DNA of 33,332 nucleotides. It comes from [Chlorobium] sp. 445 (GTDB lineage Bacteria > Bacteroidota > Chlorobiia > Chlorobiales > Thermochlorobacteraceae). Both the position numbers and the translations under genes were made by a program. The stretch lies in NCBI GenBank assembly GCA_002763895.1, contig NSLH01000026.1, positions 1-33,332 on the forward strand, in the 5' to 3' direction. The notes beneath the pieces are model-generated. The model saw only the letters and a list, made by a program, of their open reading frames with translations, did not search any database and was not told the origin of the DNA. Below are positions 17,792 through 27,500 of the stretch, piece by piece. Positions within the stretch are counted from its first letter, which is position 1, and each line of letters opens with the position of its first letter.

Positions 17792-18286
17792 TCATTTTGT
17801 ATTTGCAACCTGAAACTTGTGCTGCAATGCGCGCAGGACTGGCGGCGGGACAAAGTCAGCAACATCACCGCCTAAACTGGCTACCTCGCGAATGATTGAA
17901 GAGGTTAGATAGGTATATTTTTCGTTTGGCATCAGAAATACGGTTGTTACTCCGGGATACAAATGTCGATTCATCAACGCAAGCTGAAACTCATACTCAA
18001 AATCTGCTACTTGTCTTAGCCCACGAATGATGGCACAAGCGCCACGCTGCTTGGCATACTCAATGAGCAATCCACCCTCAAACCTCTCGACACGCACGCG
18101 CTCATAACTTGAAAGGGATTCTTGGATCATCGCCACACGCTCTTCAATCGTAAAAAGTGTTTTCTTTTGACTATTGACAGCTACCACAATGCTCACTTCG
18201 TCAAAGATATTAAGTGCACGTTCCAGTACATCGATATGTCCAAACGTAAATGGGTCAAATGTCCCCGGATAAATAGCTTGTTTCAT
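17792..18286 (-). CDS. coaD: Phosphopantetheine adenylyltransferase
   Basis: Cytoplasmic enzyme adding AMP from ATP to 4'-phosphopantetheine, the penultimate step of CoA synthesis. It is 164 aa, the typical size. The nucleotidyltransferase motif is [19 protein letters not shown] with T14-F-G-H17. [20 protein letters not shown] is the conserved phosphopantetheine-binding region. The C-terminal [14 protein letters not shown] corresponds to the ISSSxxRE ATP-binding motif. It is convergent with hemA (13 bases between stops) and lies 97 bases downstream of rsmD on the same strand; the rsmD-coaD order is common in bacteria. Confidence 0.95.
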   Translation of the reverse strand: MKQAIYPGTFDPFTFGHIDVLERALNIFDEVSIVVAVNSQKKTLFTIEERVAMIQESLSSYERVRVERFEGGLLIEYAKQRGACAIIRGLRQVADFEYEFQLALMNRHLYPGVTTVFLMPNEKYTYLTSSIIREVASLGGDVADFVPPPVLRALQHKFQVANTK

Positions 18287-18383
18287 GATGATAACAGTTT
18301 AGAGGCACCTTCTTTGCGCGTCGCCTGTTGTAGACACTATGCTATAGTTCAGGTTCAACCACTGCTTTTGGTACAAGTTTGCG

Positions 18384-18926
18384 TCAACTTGTCTGCTTTG
18401 CTGAGAAAAAACTCACGACGGTTGTTCCAAATTCTTTGCAAAAGAGAAACTCTGCACGTGCCGAAAAATCCTTGCGCTTATGATGCTCCATAGCCAGATA
18501 GCCTGCCAGTAAATTGCGAGAAAAAATTTTGTCCAGCAATTCGTGATAGTGTTCAAATTTGTAAGGAGGGTCGGCAAAGATGAGGTCATAGTGTGCCGTA
18601 GTTTGTTCTAAGAATCGCAAGGCGTCGGTTTGCACGAGTTGAGTTTGCTCTTCGAGTTGAAGTAATTTTATGCTCTGCGCAAGTCCCTGCATCGTCTTTC
18701 GGTTTTGCTCCACGAATGTGCAACGCAAAGCCCCACGGCTAAGTGCTTCAATGCCCAAAATACCACTGCCTGCAAAAAGATCGAGCACGTCTATGTCCTC
18801 AAAATTCATGCGTGCTGCCAACGTGTCGAAGAGCGCTTGACGCACGCGGTCGGTTGTTGGTCTTACCGCTTCACCTCGGATGGTGTGAATAACTTGCCGC
18901 TTAAATTTGCCTGCAATAATGCGCAC
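18384..18926 (-). CDS. rsmD: 16S rRNA (guanine-N2)-methyltransferase RsmD
   Basis: SAM-dependent methyltransferase that modifies a guanine (G966 in E. coli numbering) of 16S rRNA. It is 180 aa. The conserved N-terminus MRIIAGKFKRQVIH leads to VRPTTDRVRQALFDTL, then the SAM-binding LDLFAGSGILGIEALSRGA (residues 48-66). The catalytic N6/N2-methyltransferase motif is FADPPY (Asp119 to Tyr122). It is upstream of coaD on the same strand, the usual pairing. The 82-base gap to the transketolase half-gene contains no remnant of the missing transketolase domains. Confidence 0.93.
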   Translation of the reverse strand: MRIIAGKFKRQVIHTIRGEAVRPTTDRVRQALFDTLAARMNFEDIDVLDLFAGSGILGIEALSRGALRCTFVEQNRKTMQGLAQSIKLLQLEEQTQLVQTDALRFLEQTTAHYDLIFADPPYKFEHYHELLDKIFSRNLLAGYLAMEHHKRKDFSARAEFLFCKEFGTTVVSFFSAKQTS

Positions 18927-19008
18927 TGTAAGCGTGTGATGATATGTTCAGCTTTTGCGATATTCTTTTGATGTAATTTTGCTTTGATCGCAAACTTATA
19001 GCCATCAA

Positions 19009-19927
19009 TCAAAAATCAGCAAAGCGTGTTGGCGGCAATTCAAGCAAGGCTTTTTCGCCCAGTTCTTTTGAGGGTGGCTTGCCGTGCCAGTTTGTGCCAT
19101 CGGGCATTGTGCCTTCAAAGAATGAGACACCTTTGCCCATGACTGTTTTTGCTAAAATCACGACAGGTTTGCCTTGCCCCAAGCAAGCCTGTGCCGCTTT
19201 GACGGTTTTAATCACTTCAGCCATCTGGTTGCCATCGCATTGCAGTGTGTGCCAGCCGAAGGCTTTCCATTTGTCTTCAAAGGGCTCGATTTGCATGACC
19301 TTGCTTACTTCTCCATCGATTTGTTGATTGTTGCAATCCACAATGCCAATAAGATTGTCGACTTTGTGATGCGCTGCAAACATTGCCGCCTCCCAGATTT
19401 GCCCCTCTTGACATTCGCCATCACCCATCAAACAATAAACGAAATAAGGATTTTTGTCCAAACGAAATGCTAAGGCTGCACCAATTGCCACCGAGAGCCC
19501 CTGTCCTAACGAGCCTGAAGCGATACGAATGCCGGGCAAGTGCGTGTCCGTAGCAGGATGCCCTTGCAAGCGCGAGTTGATTTTGCGAAACGTAGCAAGC
19601 TCTGCAAGCGGGAAATAGCCTGCACGAGCAAGCGTTGCATACCAGACAGGCGAAATATGACCATTAGAGAGAAAGACAAAATCTTGATCCTTGCCCGACC
19701 AAAAATGTCTCAGGGCTATGGCGCAAGAGATGAAAATACAGTGCAGTAAACACGTCAGCCATACCCAGTGAGCCGCCCGTGTGCCCCGACTGTGCCATGA
19801 CTAACATACGCACCACATCGCGCCGAATTTGGCGCGCAAGCTCTTCAAGTTCTGTAATGCTTTCAAGGTGTGAGGTGGTTTTGCCCTGCGAGGGGATAAG
19901 TACAGGTGGTTCAGTTACCGCAGACAT
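19009..19927 (-). CDS. Transketolase, N-terminal (TPP-binding) subunit only, one frame break
   Basis: N-terminal half of transketolase, the pyrophosphate-binding domain acting in the pentose phosphate / Calvin-type sugar rearrangements. Visible motifs are SGHTGGSLGMADV (around residues 47-59), QGHPATDTHLPG, SGSLGQGLSVAIG, and the TPP/Mg motif LMGDGECQEGQIWEA with VDCNNQQIDG. The frame breaks at the T5 run (coding strand) at 19701-19705. With four Ts it reads ETFWSGKDQDFVFLSNGHIS and continues to YATLARAGYFPLAELATFRK, giving about 305 aa. The protein ends naturally at PPTRFADF, as in two-subunit transketolases. The C-terminal subunit usually follows directly, but here the next gene is rsmD, so the partner must be encoded elsewhere. 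Confidence 0.88.
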
Positions 19928-20027
19928 TTATGATTGAGATTTGTAATGCTTTGATGATGTATGCTTCAAAATTTAGAACGTACATACGTATTTTTTAGTG
20001 TAGTTCTCGATTTTGGTTTCGCTGTTT

Positions 20028-20477
20028 TCAATTACGCAAATACCACTGCCCTTTATATTGAACAAAAATGAGATCTTTGCTCTCTCGCTCGAAGTAGGCT
20101 TTATCGAGAGTGTCGTTCCATTGCGGTTTAATTACTTTTGCTTCTCTGAGAGCCGCTTCCAATCGTTCTATGCCTTTTTCTTTGAGTCGTTGCACTAGCA
20201 TTTCGAAAGTTACTTGTTCAGATAGGGCTTGCTCAACATCAGGTGGATAAACATAGCGCGAAAGCAGCGCCTCCACATCACCTGCTTCAATCAACACGAG
20301 CATGGAATCAATTGTAGCAAGCACTTGTGCTGTTGCTTCTGCTTCTTTTTCGTCTCTTACTTTTTTCAGTGCTTCGTTGCTGGGTTGTCTTTTTTGTCTT
20401 ACAACTCCTTGCGCGCATGTCTCAACACTTTGTAAGCATAGCACAGAGAGCAAAAGCAAGCCGAACATTGTTTTCAT
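20028..20477 (-). CDS. Hypothetical secreted protein
   Basis: Protein of 149 aa with an N-terminal signal peptide (MKTMFGLLLLSVLCLQSVET, probable cleavage near CAQG, residue 23). A charged segment (RQKRQPSNEALKKVRDEKEA) comes next, then a mixed helical/beta region: IDSMLVLIEAGDVEALLSRY and at the end DLIFVQYKGQWYLRN. The pattern of a helix containing IEAGD followed by a terminal strand with WYL resembles NTF2-like or DUF4878-like small periplasmic proteins, but this is only a shape argument. A strong Shine-Dalgarno site inside the end of plsY sets the start and suggests translation from the plsY message. Confidence 0.65.
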   Translation of the reverse strand: MKTMFGLLLLSVLCLQSVETCAQGVVRQKRQPSNEALKKVRDEKEAEATAQVLATIDSMLVLIEAGDVEALLSRYVYPPDVEQALSEQVTFEMLVQRLKEKGIERLEAALREAKVIKPQWNDTLDKAYFERESKDLIFVQYKGQWYLRN

Positions 20478-20478
20478 G

Positions 20479-21069
20479 CTATCCTCCTTTGAAGGCTTCT
20501 TTCATCACGTCGCGGTGGCGCAGCAAAATGAGTCCTGCAAGCGCAGCAATGAACACAATTGCTTCCACAGGCTCGAAGAGTGGCACAATCAAGATGACGC
20601 ACGCCGTTGCTGAAATGTTGCAGAAATGGATTTTACGCGAATAAAACCATGCCGCGATCCACACCAGTAGCCACGCAATCACAAGAGAAGGCATAAACAG
20701 CAGCGATGCACCCGCGGCGGTTGCTAATCCGCGTCCACCTTTGAAACCGAGCCATAGGTTGTAGCAATGTCCGAGCGTAACGAAGAATGTTGCCCACATT
20801 TTTGGTCCTAATGCTGCCTTGCCTGATAACCCTTCACTGAAATACGTCTGTGCAATGAGTACTGCCGCAACACCTTTCAGTGCATCTAAGACGCCAACCA
20901 CAATGCCAATCGTCTTTGAGCCTGTAACATCATAACTGTTCATGGCACCCACATTGCCTGTGCCGAGCGCGCGAATGTCTTTGCCGGTCAGCGCTTTGAG
21001 CAGCAGAAAGGCAACAGGAATTGAGCCAATCAGATACGACAGTCCTGCAAGAGAAAGCAAATCGAGCAT
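20479..21069 (-). CDS. plsY: Acyl-phosphate:glycerol-3-phosphate acyltransferase PlsY
   Basis: Inner-membrane enzyme that transfers an acyl group from acyl phosphate to glycerol 3-phosphate, the first step of phospholipid synthesis. It is 196 aa with about five helices. The three conserved motifs are visible: SYLIGSIPVAFLL then GKDIRALGTGNVGAMN, LGHCYNLWLGFKGGRGLATA, and the loop with LLRHRDVMK at the C-terminus. It lies 57 bases after the DedA gene on the same strand and directly before the secreted hypothetical protein, with which it shares a message. PlsX is not in the window. Confidence 0.94.
   Translation of the reverse strand: MLDLLSLAGLSYLIGSIPVAFLLLKALTGKDIRALGTGNVGAMNSYDVTGSKTIGIVVGVLDALKGVAAVLIAQTYFSEGLSGKAALGPKMWATFFVTLGHCYNLWLGFKGGRGLATAAGASLLFMPSLVIAWLLVWIAAWFYSRKIHFCNISATACVILIVPLFEPVEAIVFIAALAGLILLRHRDVMKEAFKGG
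20482..20489 (-). promoter_or_regulatory. Strong ribosome binding site AAGGAGGA inside the plsY 3' end
   Basis: On the minus strand AAGGAGGA codes for the last residues of PlsY (ends GG then TAG) and sits 4 bases before the ATG of the secreted hypothetical protein at 20477. It implies coupled expression of the two genes and confirms the start. Confidence 0.7.
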
Positions 21070-21126
21070 GGTTTCAAGTTGCGCATTAGGAGTTCATTGA
21101 GTGTTAAGCCTCATCAGCGCTGTCAC

Positions 21127-21789
21127 TTACAACGATTTTCCGGTCGAAGTTCTCAGTTTGCGAAGATAGCGATAAACCAAAATGCCTACCAAGACGAGCA
21201 CAATTACCGTGAGCGCCGTACCGTAGGTTGTAATGTAGTCGCCTAAAATTTCCCAGTTATCGCCCAGCATGTAGCCACCGAAGACAAGCAAGATATTCCA
21301 ACCGATAGCGCTTAGCAAGGCACACACATGCGTTATGGTGAAATTGAGCCGTGAGATACCCGCAGAAATTGAGATAATAGAGCGTGAGCCTGTCAAAAAG
21401 CGATTAGCTAAGATGAGCCCATAGCCATATTTTGCAAATTGCGCTCGAATTTCAGGTAAGTGTTCTGCCGGGAAAAACTTGTCAATTACGCGTGCAATGC
21501 GCGAATTGAGCGCTGCATTTGGCTCACCGTGAAAGCGCGTTGAAATCCAATAGCCTATCGCATACATAGACGCAAACCCTAATACCGACCCTACGCTTGC
21601 CCATAGCACACAAGCGACAAACGACAAATCGCTTAGGGCGACCAGTGTACCGACAAACACCACAGGCATATCACCAGGAATTGGTGGTATGATATTTTCC
21701 AAATAAGCAATCGCAAACAGGAAAAGGTATATCGTTGTGCTATCCAGCGTTTTGACATAAGCAATAAGTTCTTCGAGCATCTGCTTCAA
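21127..21789 (-). CDS. DedA family membrane protein
   Basis: Inner-membrane protein of 220 aa of the DedA/VTT (SNARE-associated) family. Members are now seen as undecaprenyl phosphate or phospholipid flippases and affect envelope stress, but the exact substrate of this one is not known. The N-terminal re-entrant region has AYLENIIPPIPGDMPVVFVG. The conserved YGLILANRFLTGSRSIISIS with SAGISRLN is the family arginine/glycine motif. The last segment TALTVIVLVLVGILVYRYLR is a membrane helix followed by basic residues. It sits in a same-strand run purC, dedA, plsY with short gaps; the plsY link suits a lipid role. Confidence 0.88.
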   Translation of the reverse strand: MKQMLEELIAYVKTLDSTTIYLFLFAIAYLENIIPPIPGDMPVVFVGTLVALSDLSFVACVLWASVGSVLGFASMYAIGYWISTRFHGEPNAALNSRIARVIDKFFPAEHLPEIRAQFAKYGYGLILANRFLTGSRSIISISAGISRLNFTITHVCALLSAIGWNILLVFGGYMLGDNWEILGDYITTYGTALTVIVLVLVGILVYRYLRKLRTSTGKSL

Positions 21790-21810
21790 AATCTTATTTC
21801 GGAAAGTGCC

Positions 21811-22548
21811 TTAGCCTAAGATGCGCCGTCTTACTTCCTGGTAGGCTTCTTCGACGCCACCTAGATCAAACCGAAAGCGGTCTTTATCGAGTTTTTGGTT
21901 CGTCTCGGCATCCCAAAGCCGACAGGTATCGGGACTAATTTCATCGCCCAGCAAGATATCGACTTTACCCTCAGGTGTGAAATACCTACCAAACTCTAAC
22001 TTAAAGTCTACGAGTTTCAAGCGCTTTTGCAGCAAGAAATCTTGTAGGAGTGCATTGATTTTCGAGGCAAGTTGGCGCAGTTTTTCTAGTTCCTCGTAGG
22101 TTGCTAATCCCAGCACCGTTGCATGATCATCGTTGAGCATGGGATCGCCGAGCGCATCATTCTTAAAATAAAATTCGGTAATTGGATAGCACAGCTCTTC
22201 ACCTTCTCTCAAGCCATAGCGTTTGACCAGCGAGCCTGCCGCAATGTTGCGCGTTACAACTTCGATTTTGATAATGTCTAACTTTTTGCAGAGCATTTCA
22301 CGCTCCGAGACTTTGCTGACAAAGTGCGTTGGAATACCATAGTCCGTTAGATATGCAAAGAAAAAGCATGACAGTTCGTTGTTGACAATTCCCTTGCCTG
22401 CAATGACACCACGCTTTTCTGCATTGAACGCAGTCGCATCATCTTTGAACTCTTGAATGACGAGGGCGGGATTTGTGGTCGAAAAGACTTTTTTTGCTTT
22501 GCCTTCATAGAGCAAATTGCCTTTTGCAATCTCAGTGAGAACAGACAT
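21811..22548 (-). CDS. purC: Phosphoribosylaminoimidazole-succinocarboxamide synthase (SAICAR synthetase)
   Basis: Purine biosynthesis enzyme joining CAIR and aspartate with ATP to give SAICAR. It is 245 aa, the usual short bacterial form. Visible signatures include LLYEGKAKKVFSTTNP near the N-terminus, FKDDATAFNAEKRGVIAGKG, VVTRNIAAGSLVKRYG, and LVDFKLEFGR followed by LLGDEISPDTCRLWD. No other pur gene is adjacent. The 169-base gap upstream (22549-22717) to lspA contains nothing I can identify except a possible extension of lspA. Confidence 0.95.
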   Translation of the reverse strand: MSVLTEIAKGNLLYEGKAKKVFSTTNPALVIQEFKDDATAFNAEKRGVIAGKGIVNNELSCFFFAYLTDYGIPTHFVSKVSEREMLCKKLDIIKIEVVTRNIAAGSLVKRYGLREGEELCYPITEFYFKNDALGDPMLNDDHATVLGLATYEELEKLRQLASKINALLQDFLLQKRLKLVDFKLEFGRYFTPEGKVDILLGDEISPDTCRLWDAETNQKLDKDRFRFDLGGVEEAYQEVRRRILG

Positions 22549-22717
22549 TGATAGCGCAAGTTGATTTAATGAAGTTATTTCTTTTGAGCCTCAAACTTAG
22601 GGATTCAAGGTAGATCCTGCAAGCCAGTGCTGGAACTTTGCGCGCTGTGTAGAGCAATTATGGTTTGCCTCTTATTGAGATTGCTGTACGATTTGCTCTT
22701 GCAGGCTTGGCGTGATT

Positions 22718-23290
22718 TTAGGTCTGTGGATTTGCTGGCTCACTTGGAGCGTTAGCATTCGGTGTTGCTTCAACTGACGGAGGATTTTCTACGGCGCTTG
22801 TCTGCGCTGCTGACTCATCTTCAAAGACGTGACGATACCAAATAAACATCACCGCAACGCCTATCGTAATAGCGGCATCAGCAACATTGAAAATGGGCCA
22901 GAGCGACACATACTTACCAAACAAAACCCCATTGTAAATGTCAAAGTGAATGAAGTCGACGACCTGCCCATAAAGTGCTCGATCAATCAAATTGCCGATT
23001 GCGCCACCCACGATAAGCCCAAATGCCAAACGATAGTAGATATTCTTTCGCTGTGTGCGGTAAAGGTAGTAGCAAATACCAAGTGTGGCAATGATAGACA
23101 GTGTAGTTACAACCACGCGTCCGCCCAAATCAATGCCGAAAGCGATACCTGAATTTTCGGTGTAGGTCAGTTTTAGCCAATCGGCAATGAGTGGCACAGG
23201 TGCAGAGCCTTCGCCAAGTTGTGTTTTAGCAATATATTTCGTTAGTTGATCGAGTGCAATCACAACTAAGGCAATGAGAAATATCTGCAT
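22718..23290 (-). CDS. lspA: Lipoprotein signal peptidase (signal peptidase II)
   Basis: Inner-membrane aspartyl protease that cleaves the signal peptide from prolipoproteins, such as the predicted lipoproteins in this window. Four helices are seen. The catalytic aspartates are in GGAIGNLIDRALYGQVVDFI and FNVADAAITIGV, and the N-terminal LDQLTKYI motif is present. It is 190 aa, longer than the usual 150-165, because of a Pro/Ala/Asn/Ser-rich tail (from about residue 158). Deleting one base at the ACC before the TAA would extend the tail in a plausible frame to 22672; given the other frame errors nearby this is possible but unproven. Confidence 0.93.
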   Translation of the reverse strand: MQIFLIALVVIALDQLTKYIAKTQLGEGSAPVPLIADWLKLTYTENSGIAFGIDLGGRVVVTTLSIIATLGICYYLYRTQRKNIYYRLAFGLIVGGAIGNLIDRALYGQVVDFIHFDIYNGVLFGKYVSLWPIFNVADAAITIGVAVMFIWYRHVFEDESAAQTSAVENPPSVEATPNANAPSEPANPQT

Positions 23291-23317
23291 CTAAACAGTT
23301 AGTTGAAGTTAAAAGAG

Positions 23318-24529
23318 CTAATCTACAAATTTTATCTCATCAATTTTAATGATGCTTTGAGGCGAGGCGGCGATGAAAGGTTCAATGATATCGCCTACAG
23401 TGCCGCCTAAGTACGATGGATCGCAAACCGTGTAAGTTTTGCCTTCAAAGATAATTTTTTTGCCTGTCTCTATTTTCTCTGGTAAGCGGACGGCTACCAC
23501 CACATGGTTTGGAAATTGTAAGCCAATCACCTCATAGCCCAGTACGCTGCGAACTAATGCTGCTAACAAATACGAGCGGTCTTCACAATCTGTATAAGCA
23601 TCGAAGAGCGACTCTTCGACGAAACTGCAATGCTCACCGCGTGCTTGCTTACCATCTTCAAGATATGGACGCGCCAGACAAAATTGTAGCAAAAAATCCA
23701 CAGCGGCGGTACCTATTAAATTTTGCTGCCGTATGAGTTTTTGCAGCGGTTCAATGACCTGAGCTTTGAATGCACTTGTCAGCGGCTGATTGAAATACCA
23801 GCCGACTTCCATTTGCGGATAGCCTGCAAGATATTCAATGAGATTTTGGTTGTATGTTACCGATATCGCAAACTCTTTTTCTTGGAATTTCCATGCCAGC
23901 GTCTTTGAGATAGGCTTGTTTGGGAAAATTGGCAAGAGCGGCTCTTCGAGTGAGAGTGCTCGCAAGTTTTGTGCGTCTGCAGGACTTGACAGAAGTTGCA
24001 TTTCACCTTTGGGCATCGTTCTGAGCACGGTGTTTTTTTCTATATCGAGCAGCGCAAAAATTTGTTCGCCTCTCTGAGCTAAACGAAATATTGCGCCAAA
24101 GTAGATAGGTCTGCTGATTTGAGTAGCAAGATACAAGCGATTTTGCGCCAGTGTGAGTGTGGCATTGTAGCCCATTGCACGCAGCAAGGCACAAGCTCCC
24201 ACAGTGCGTTCGGCATCTGCATGCCAGGCTGATTTTGCAAACATCAGAGCGAGCTTTGCGCAGAGCCAATCGTTCCAGCGCAGCGTGGTGCAAGTCTCTT
24301 TGAGTTGTTTTGCCAGCGGTGCGAGACTCAGTTGCAACGCCTGAATGTGACGCTCGAGCGCTGCATCATCACCTGCGGTTTGGATTGAGAGTGCTGCTAC
24401 GGCATTTGGCAAGACCGCTGAAAAACGTTGTCCATACAGCGAGATTGTCACGACGCGAGGGACTGTCGCTGTAGTGTGCTCAAAGCCGCAAAAGAGACAT
24501 ACAAGAGTGAATGCCAAAGTAGCCTTCAT
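23318..24529 (-). CDS. Secreted transglutaminase-like cysteine protein
   Basis: Exported protein of 403 aa, signal peptide residues 1-21 (MKATLAFTLVCLFCGFEHTT). The C-terminal third carries a transglutaminase/papain-like triad: Cys315 in YTDCEDRSYLLAALVRSVLG, His342 in FPNHVVVAVRLP and Asp370 in YTVCDPSYLGG. This matches the Cys-His-Asp order of the superfamily, so it could be a peptidase or amide-bond enzyme. The N-terminal half (about residues 75-165) has a fainter similar pattern (GACALLRAMGYNATLTLAQ, then RLYLATQ) and may be a decayed second copy. It begins 11 bases after the DUF4175 gene and is surely co-transcribed, suggesting shared work at the cell envelope. No substrate can be inferred. 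Confidence 0.75.
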   Translation of the reverse strand: MKATLAFTLVCLFCGFEHTTATVPRVVTISLYGQRFSAVLPNAVAALSIQTAGDDAALERHIQALQLSLAPLAKQLKETCTTLRWNDWLCAKLALMFAKSAWHADAERTVGACALLRAMGYNATLTLAQNRLYLATQISRPIYFGAIFRLAQRGEQIFALLDIEKNTVLRTMPKGEMQLLSSPADAQNLRALSLEEPLLPIFPNKPISKTLAWKFQEKEFAISVTYNQNLIEYLAGYPQMEVGWYFNQPLTSAFKAQVIEPLQKLIRQQNLIGTAAVDFLLQFCLARPYLEDGKQARGEHCSFVEESLFDAYTDCEDRSYLLAALVRSVLGYEVIGLQFPNHVVVAVRLPEKIETGKKIIFEGKTYTVCDPSYLGGTVGDIIEPFIAASPQSIIKIDEIKFVD

Positions 24530-24540
24530 CAGCAGCGATT

Positions 24541-27500
24541 TCAGTTGCTTTGCAATTTTTCCAGCGCGCCGTAGTAGCGACGAATCAGCTTTTGATAGTC
24601 GTCAGAATAGCCTTTTTCACGCAAGCGGTTGAGTGCGTCTTGGAATTTATTTCGCCTCACTTCCGTGTCAAGTTCTGCGGGCGACTTACGCATGAAGTTT
24701 TTGGCAGACTTTGCTTCACGCTGTTCTTCAAACTCTCGTTTTTGCAGCGATTTCGTTGATTGCAGCATACGAGAAAGAATTTGCTGTTGTCGCTTGACAA
24801 GTTCGCGTGAAAGCTCTTGTTGCTCCAGACTTCTTGCGATGTCTTCCATTTCTTCAGCAAGTTTTTCGAGATTTCCCATCAATTCATTGCCTTTTCCCTC
24901 ACGCTGTTGCTGCGCTTGTCGCTGTGCAAGTTGTTTGAGTTGCTCTTGAATCAAGCGTTGTTGAGCCGCAAGTTGTGCTAATCGCTGTGCTCTGTCGACG
25001 GGATTTTTTCCTTCTGCCATACCTTGTGTTTCACCATTGAGCGCACTTTGTTGGTCAGCCAAACCTTGCATCAATTCAGAAAGTGCGCCATCACCTTCGC
25101 CCTGACCATCGCCATTTTTCTGTCCCATCATTTGCGCCATCATCTGGCTGGTTTGTTCTGCAAAGTCATTAAGTGAGCGCATGGCTTCGCGCATCTGTTG
25201 CGCTGCATTTTGTGTGTTTCGTCCCTCGATTGCAGAAATTGATTGCTGCATTTGCTCTTCGGCTTCAGCTAACTTGCGCGCCATATCTGAACGAATTTTT
25301 GACGACTTTTTGCCAATCTTGGAAATGCTTTCTTGCAACTGTCGGAGCGATTCCAAAACCTGCTGCTGATTTTGGGCAAGTTCTTGCGCCTGCGCTTGTG
25401 AGGCTGGCTGTCGAATTTGCTCTGTTTCGTTCTTCAAGGCTTCTTGTTCTTTGGAGAGCTCGAGGGCAGATTGTGCGGCGTTTTGCATCGCTTCCAGAAG
25501 TTCTTGTCGGCGCTGGCGTGAGAGTTCTTGCTTCATCTCCGCAATTTGTTTCTGACGCTGCTTCATTTTTTGGAGCGCAGACTTTTGTCTTTCAGATGCC
25601 GCTTCAGGATTGCGCCCTTTGAGTTTCTCTTCTGCTTCGCTAAGGTCTTTTTCTAACTCATCTTGTTCTGCTTGAGCACGCAGTTTTTCTAATTCTTCCA
25701 TCGGCAATTGTTCTTGCTTTGGAAAATCTTTCATTTTGCGTTCCAATTCCTCGCGCACACGCTCAAACTCTTGGAGCTCTTTTTTGAGTCGTTCTTGCTC
25801 TTTTTGCAATTGACTGAGTTTGTCAGGATTTTTTGGTGGCTGCATGGTCTGCTCATGCAGCTCTTCTTGTTTTTGTAGCATCTCGTTTATGCGCTTTGCA
25901 AGTTCATCAATCTTGCGCTCGAGTTGAATGCGTTGCAAAAGCTCTTTTGTGCGCTCCAAACTTTTTTGAAGTTGTTCTTCGTTGAAGGTCATCTTCTCTA
26001 AGGCTTGACGCAGCTGTTGCTCGTTGACTTGCGCAAGTGCTTCTTGCAACTGGCGCATCGCCTCTTTGAGTTCTGGCGAGTTAATCTCATCGATTAGTCG
26101 CTGCACTTCTTGATACTTCTGCAAAGTTTCTTCGGAGACAAGATTGCGCTCCTGCATCGATTGCATCATTTTTTCTAGCTCTTCGGAAATTGCTGCTGCG
26201 CTTTTTTGCAACTCCTCTTGTTTTTTGAGCGCCCGCTCAATGGCTTTACGATCTTGCCAATTTGAGCGACTCTTCTGGCGCAATTCGTTTTGCACTTTTT
26301 CCAACTGCTCTTCAATGGCTTTTACTTCTTCGATTTTCTTTTCTAAGGCATCTGTGGTTGCCTGTTCAGCGCGGTCGATTTCAGCGAAGACTTCCTCGAG
26401 CGAAGGCAAACGGAATCGATAAAAATCGGTGCGCGCCGCTTTGTAGCCCGATACAGCGTCGTTATCGCGCACTTCGGCATAAAACTCTAATTCATCACCA
26501 GCGACCACACCTATTTTGTTCAAGTTCCAAGTAAAACTGACGATTTTGTCAATCTGTGAGCCTTCGCCTGCCAGTGGAATTGGCATTTCTCGAAAGTCTT
26601 TTTCAGGCTCACCAACTTCTGATTTTGTAACTCTAAACTTGAGCACAAGACTGCTAAACCCAAAATCATCCTTGAGCTCAAAGACCAGCGGCTGAATGAG
26701 TGCTTCTGGCAGAGTTGTCTCTTTTTCTTCAGGCTGCAGGAGACGAACGACTGGATATTCATCAGTTAGCACTCGGAGAGTGTAAGTTGCACTTTTCTCG
26801 GTTCGCATCTGCGTGTGGTCAAGTGCTTCAAGTCTGTAGGCAAGATCGTCTTTGAGCGTCAAAGCCAGTGAGGCAGAATCACCACTGACTTGCATAGAAA
26901 GCACGGTTGTATCATTTGCAACGAGTGCAGCGGTTTGAATTGGCTTTGAGGCTTTCAGGCGCAGCAAGACTTTTGAGCCTTTGAGTGCTGCGGCATCGCC
27001 AAAGTTAGGTTCGAGTTGCTGTGCCGACAGGCGGCTGTACGCAGGCGGTATGATGGTAAGTTGAAACATCTCAATGCGCGGCTTATCGAGCACACGAATC
27101 CAATGCTTCTGGCTTGATATGACTTTGCCTACGACATTGCTTTCAGCAAAGTACAGCAGCGGTTGTTTTTGATTTTTGAGCTGGTAGGAAAATTCACCTG
27201 CGCTGTCTTGAACCAGTTTTAGGTCTTGCAGCTCAAAGCCGTTTTCATCGAGGAGCTTGAGTGTGAGGCGATTCACATCTAAGTGCGTTTCAGCATCTGG
27301 ATGATCTACGACCTTGAAGCGCACGACTGCATCACTGCCCTTTGCCACTTGCACATCTTTTGAGAGTGAGACAATTTCAAATGGTGGCGGCGGTGTAAAA
27401 TCTTGATTGAACTTGACAATGCGTGTCAGAGCTTTGTTCAACCCAAGTGGCGATATTGCAAAGAGCAGTGCGGTCACCAACAGTCCTGTTGCCGCCACTC

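Noticed and set aside
25173-25622. Long open frames antisense to DUF4175
   Set aside because: The biased Gln/Glu/Lys codons of the coiled coil leave few stops on the other strand; the translations are Cys/Ser/Arg-rich with no domain.
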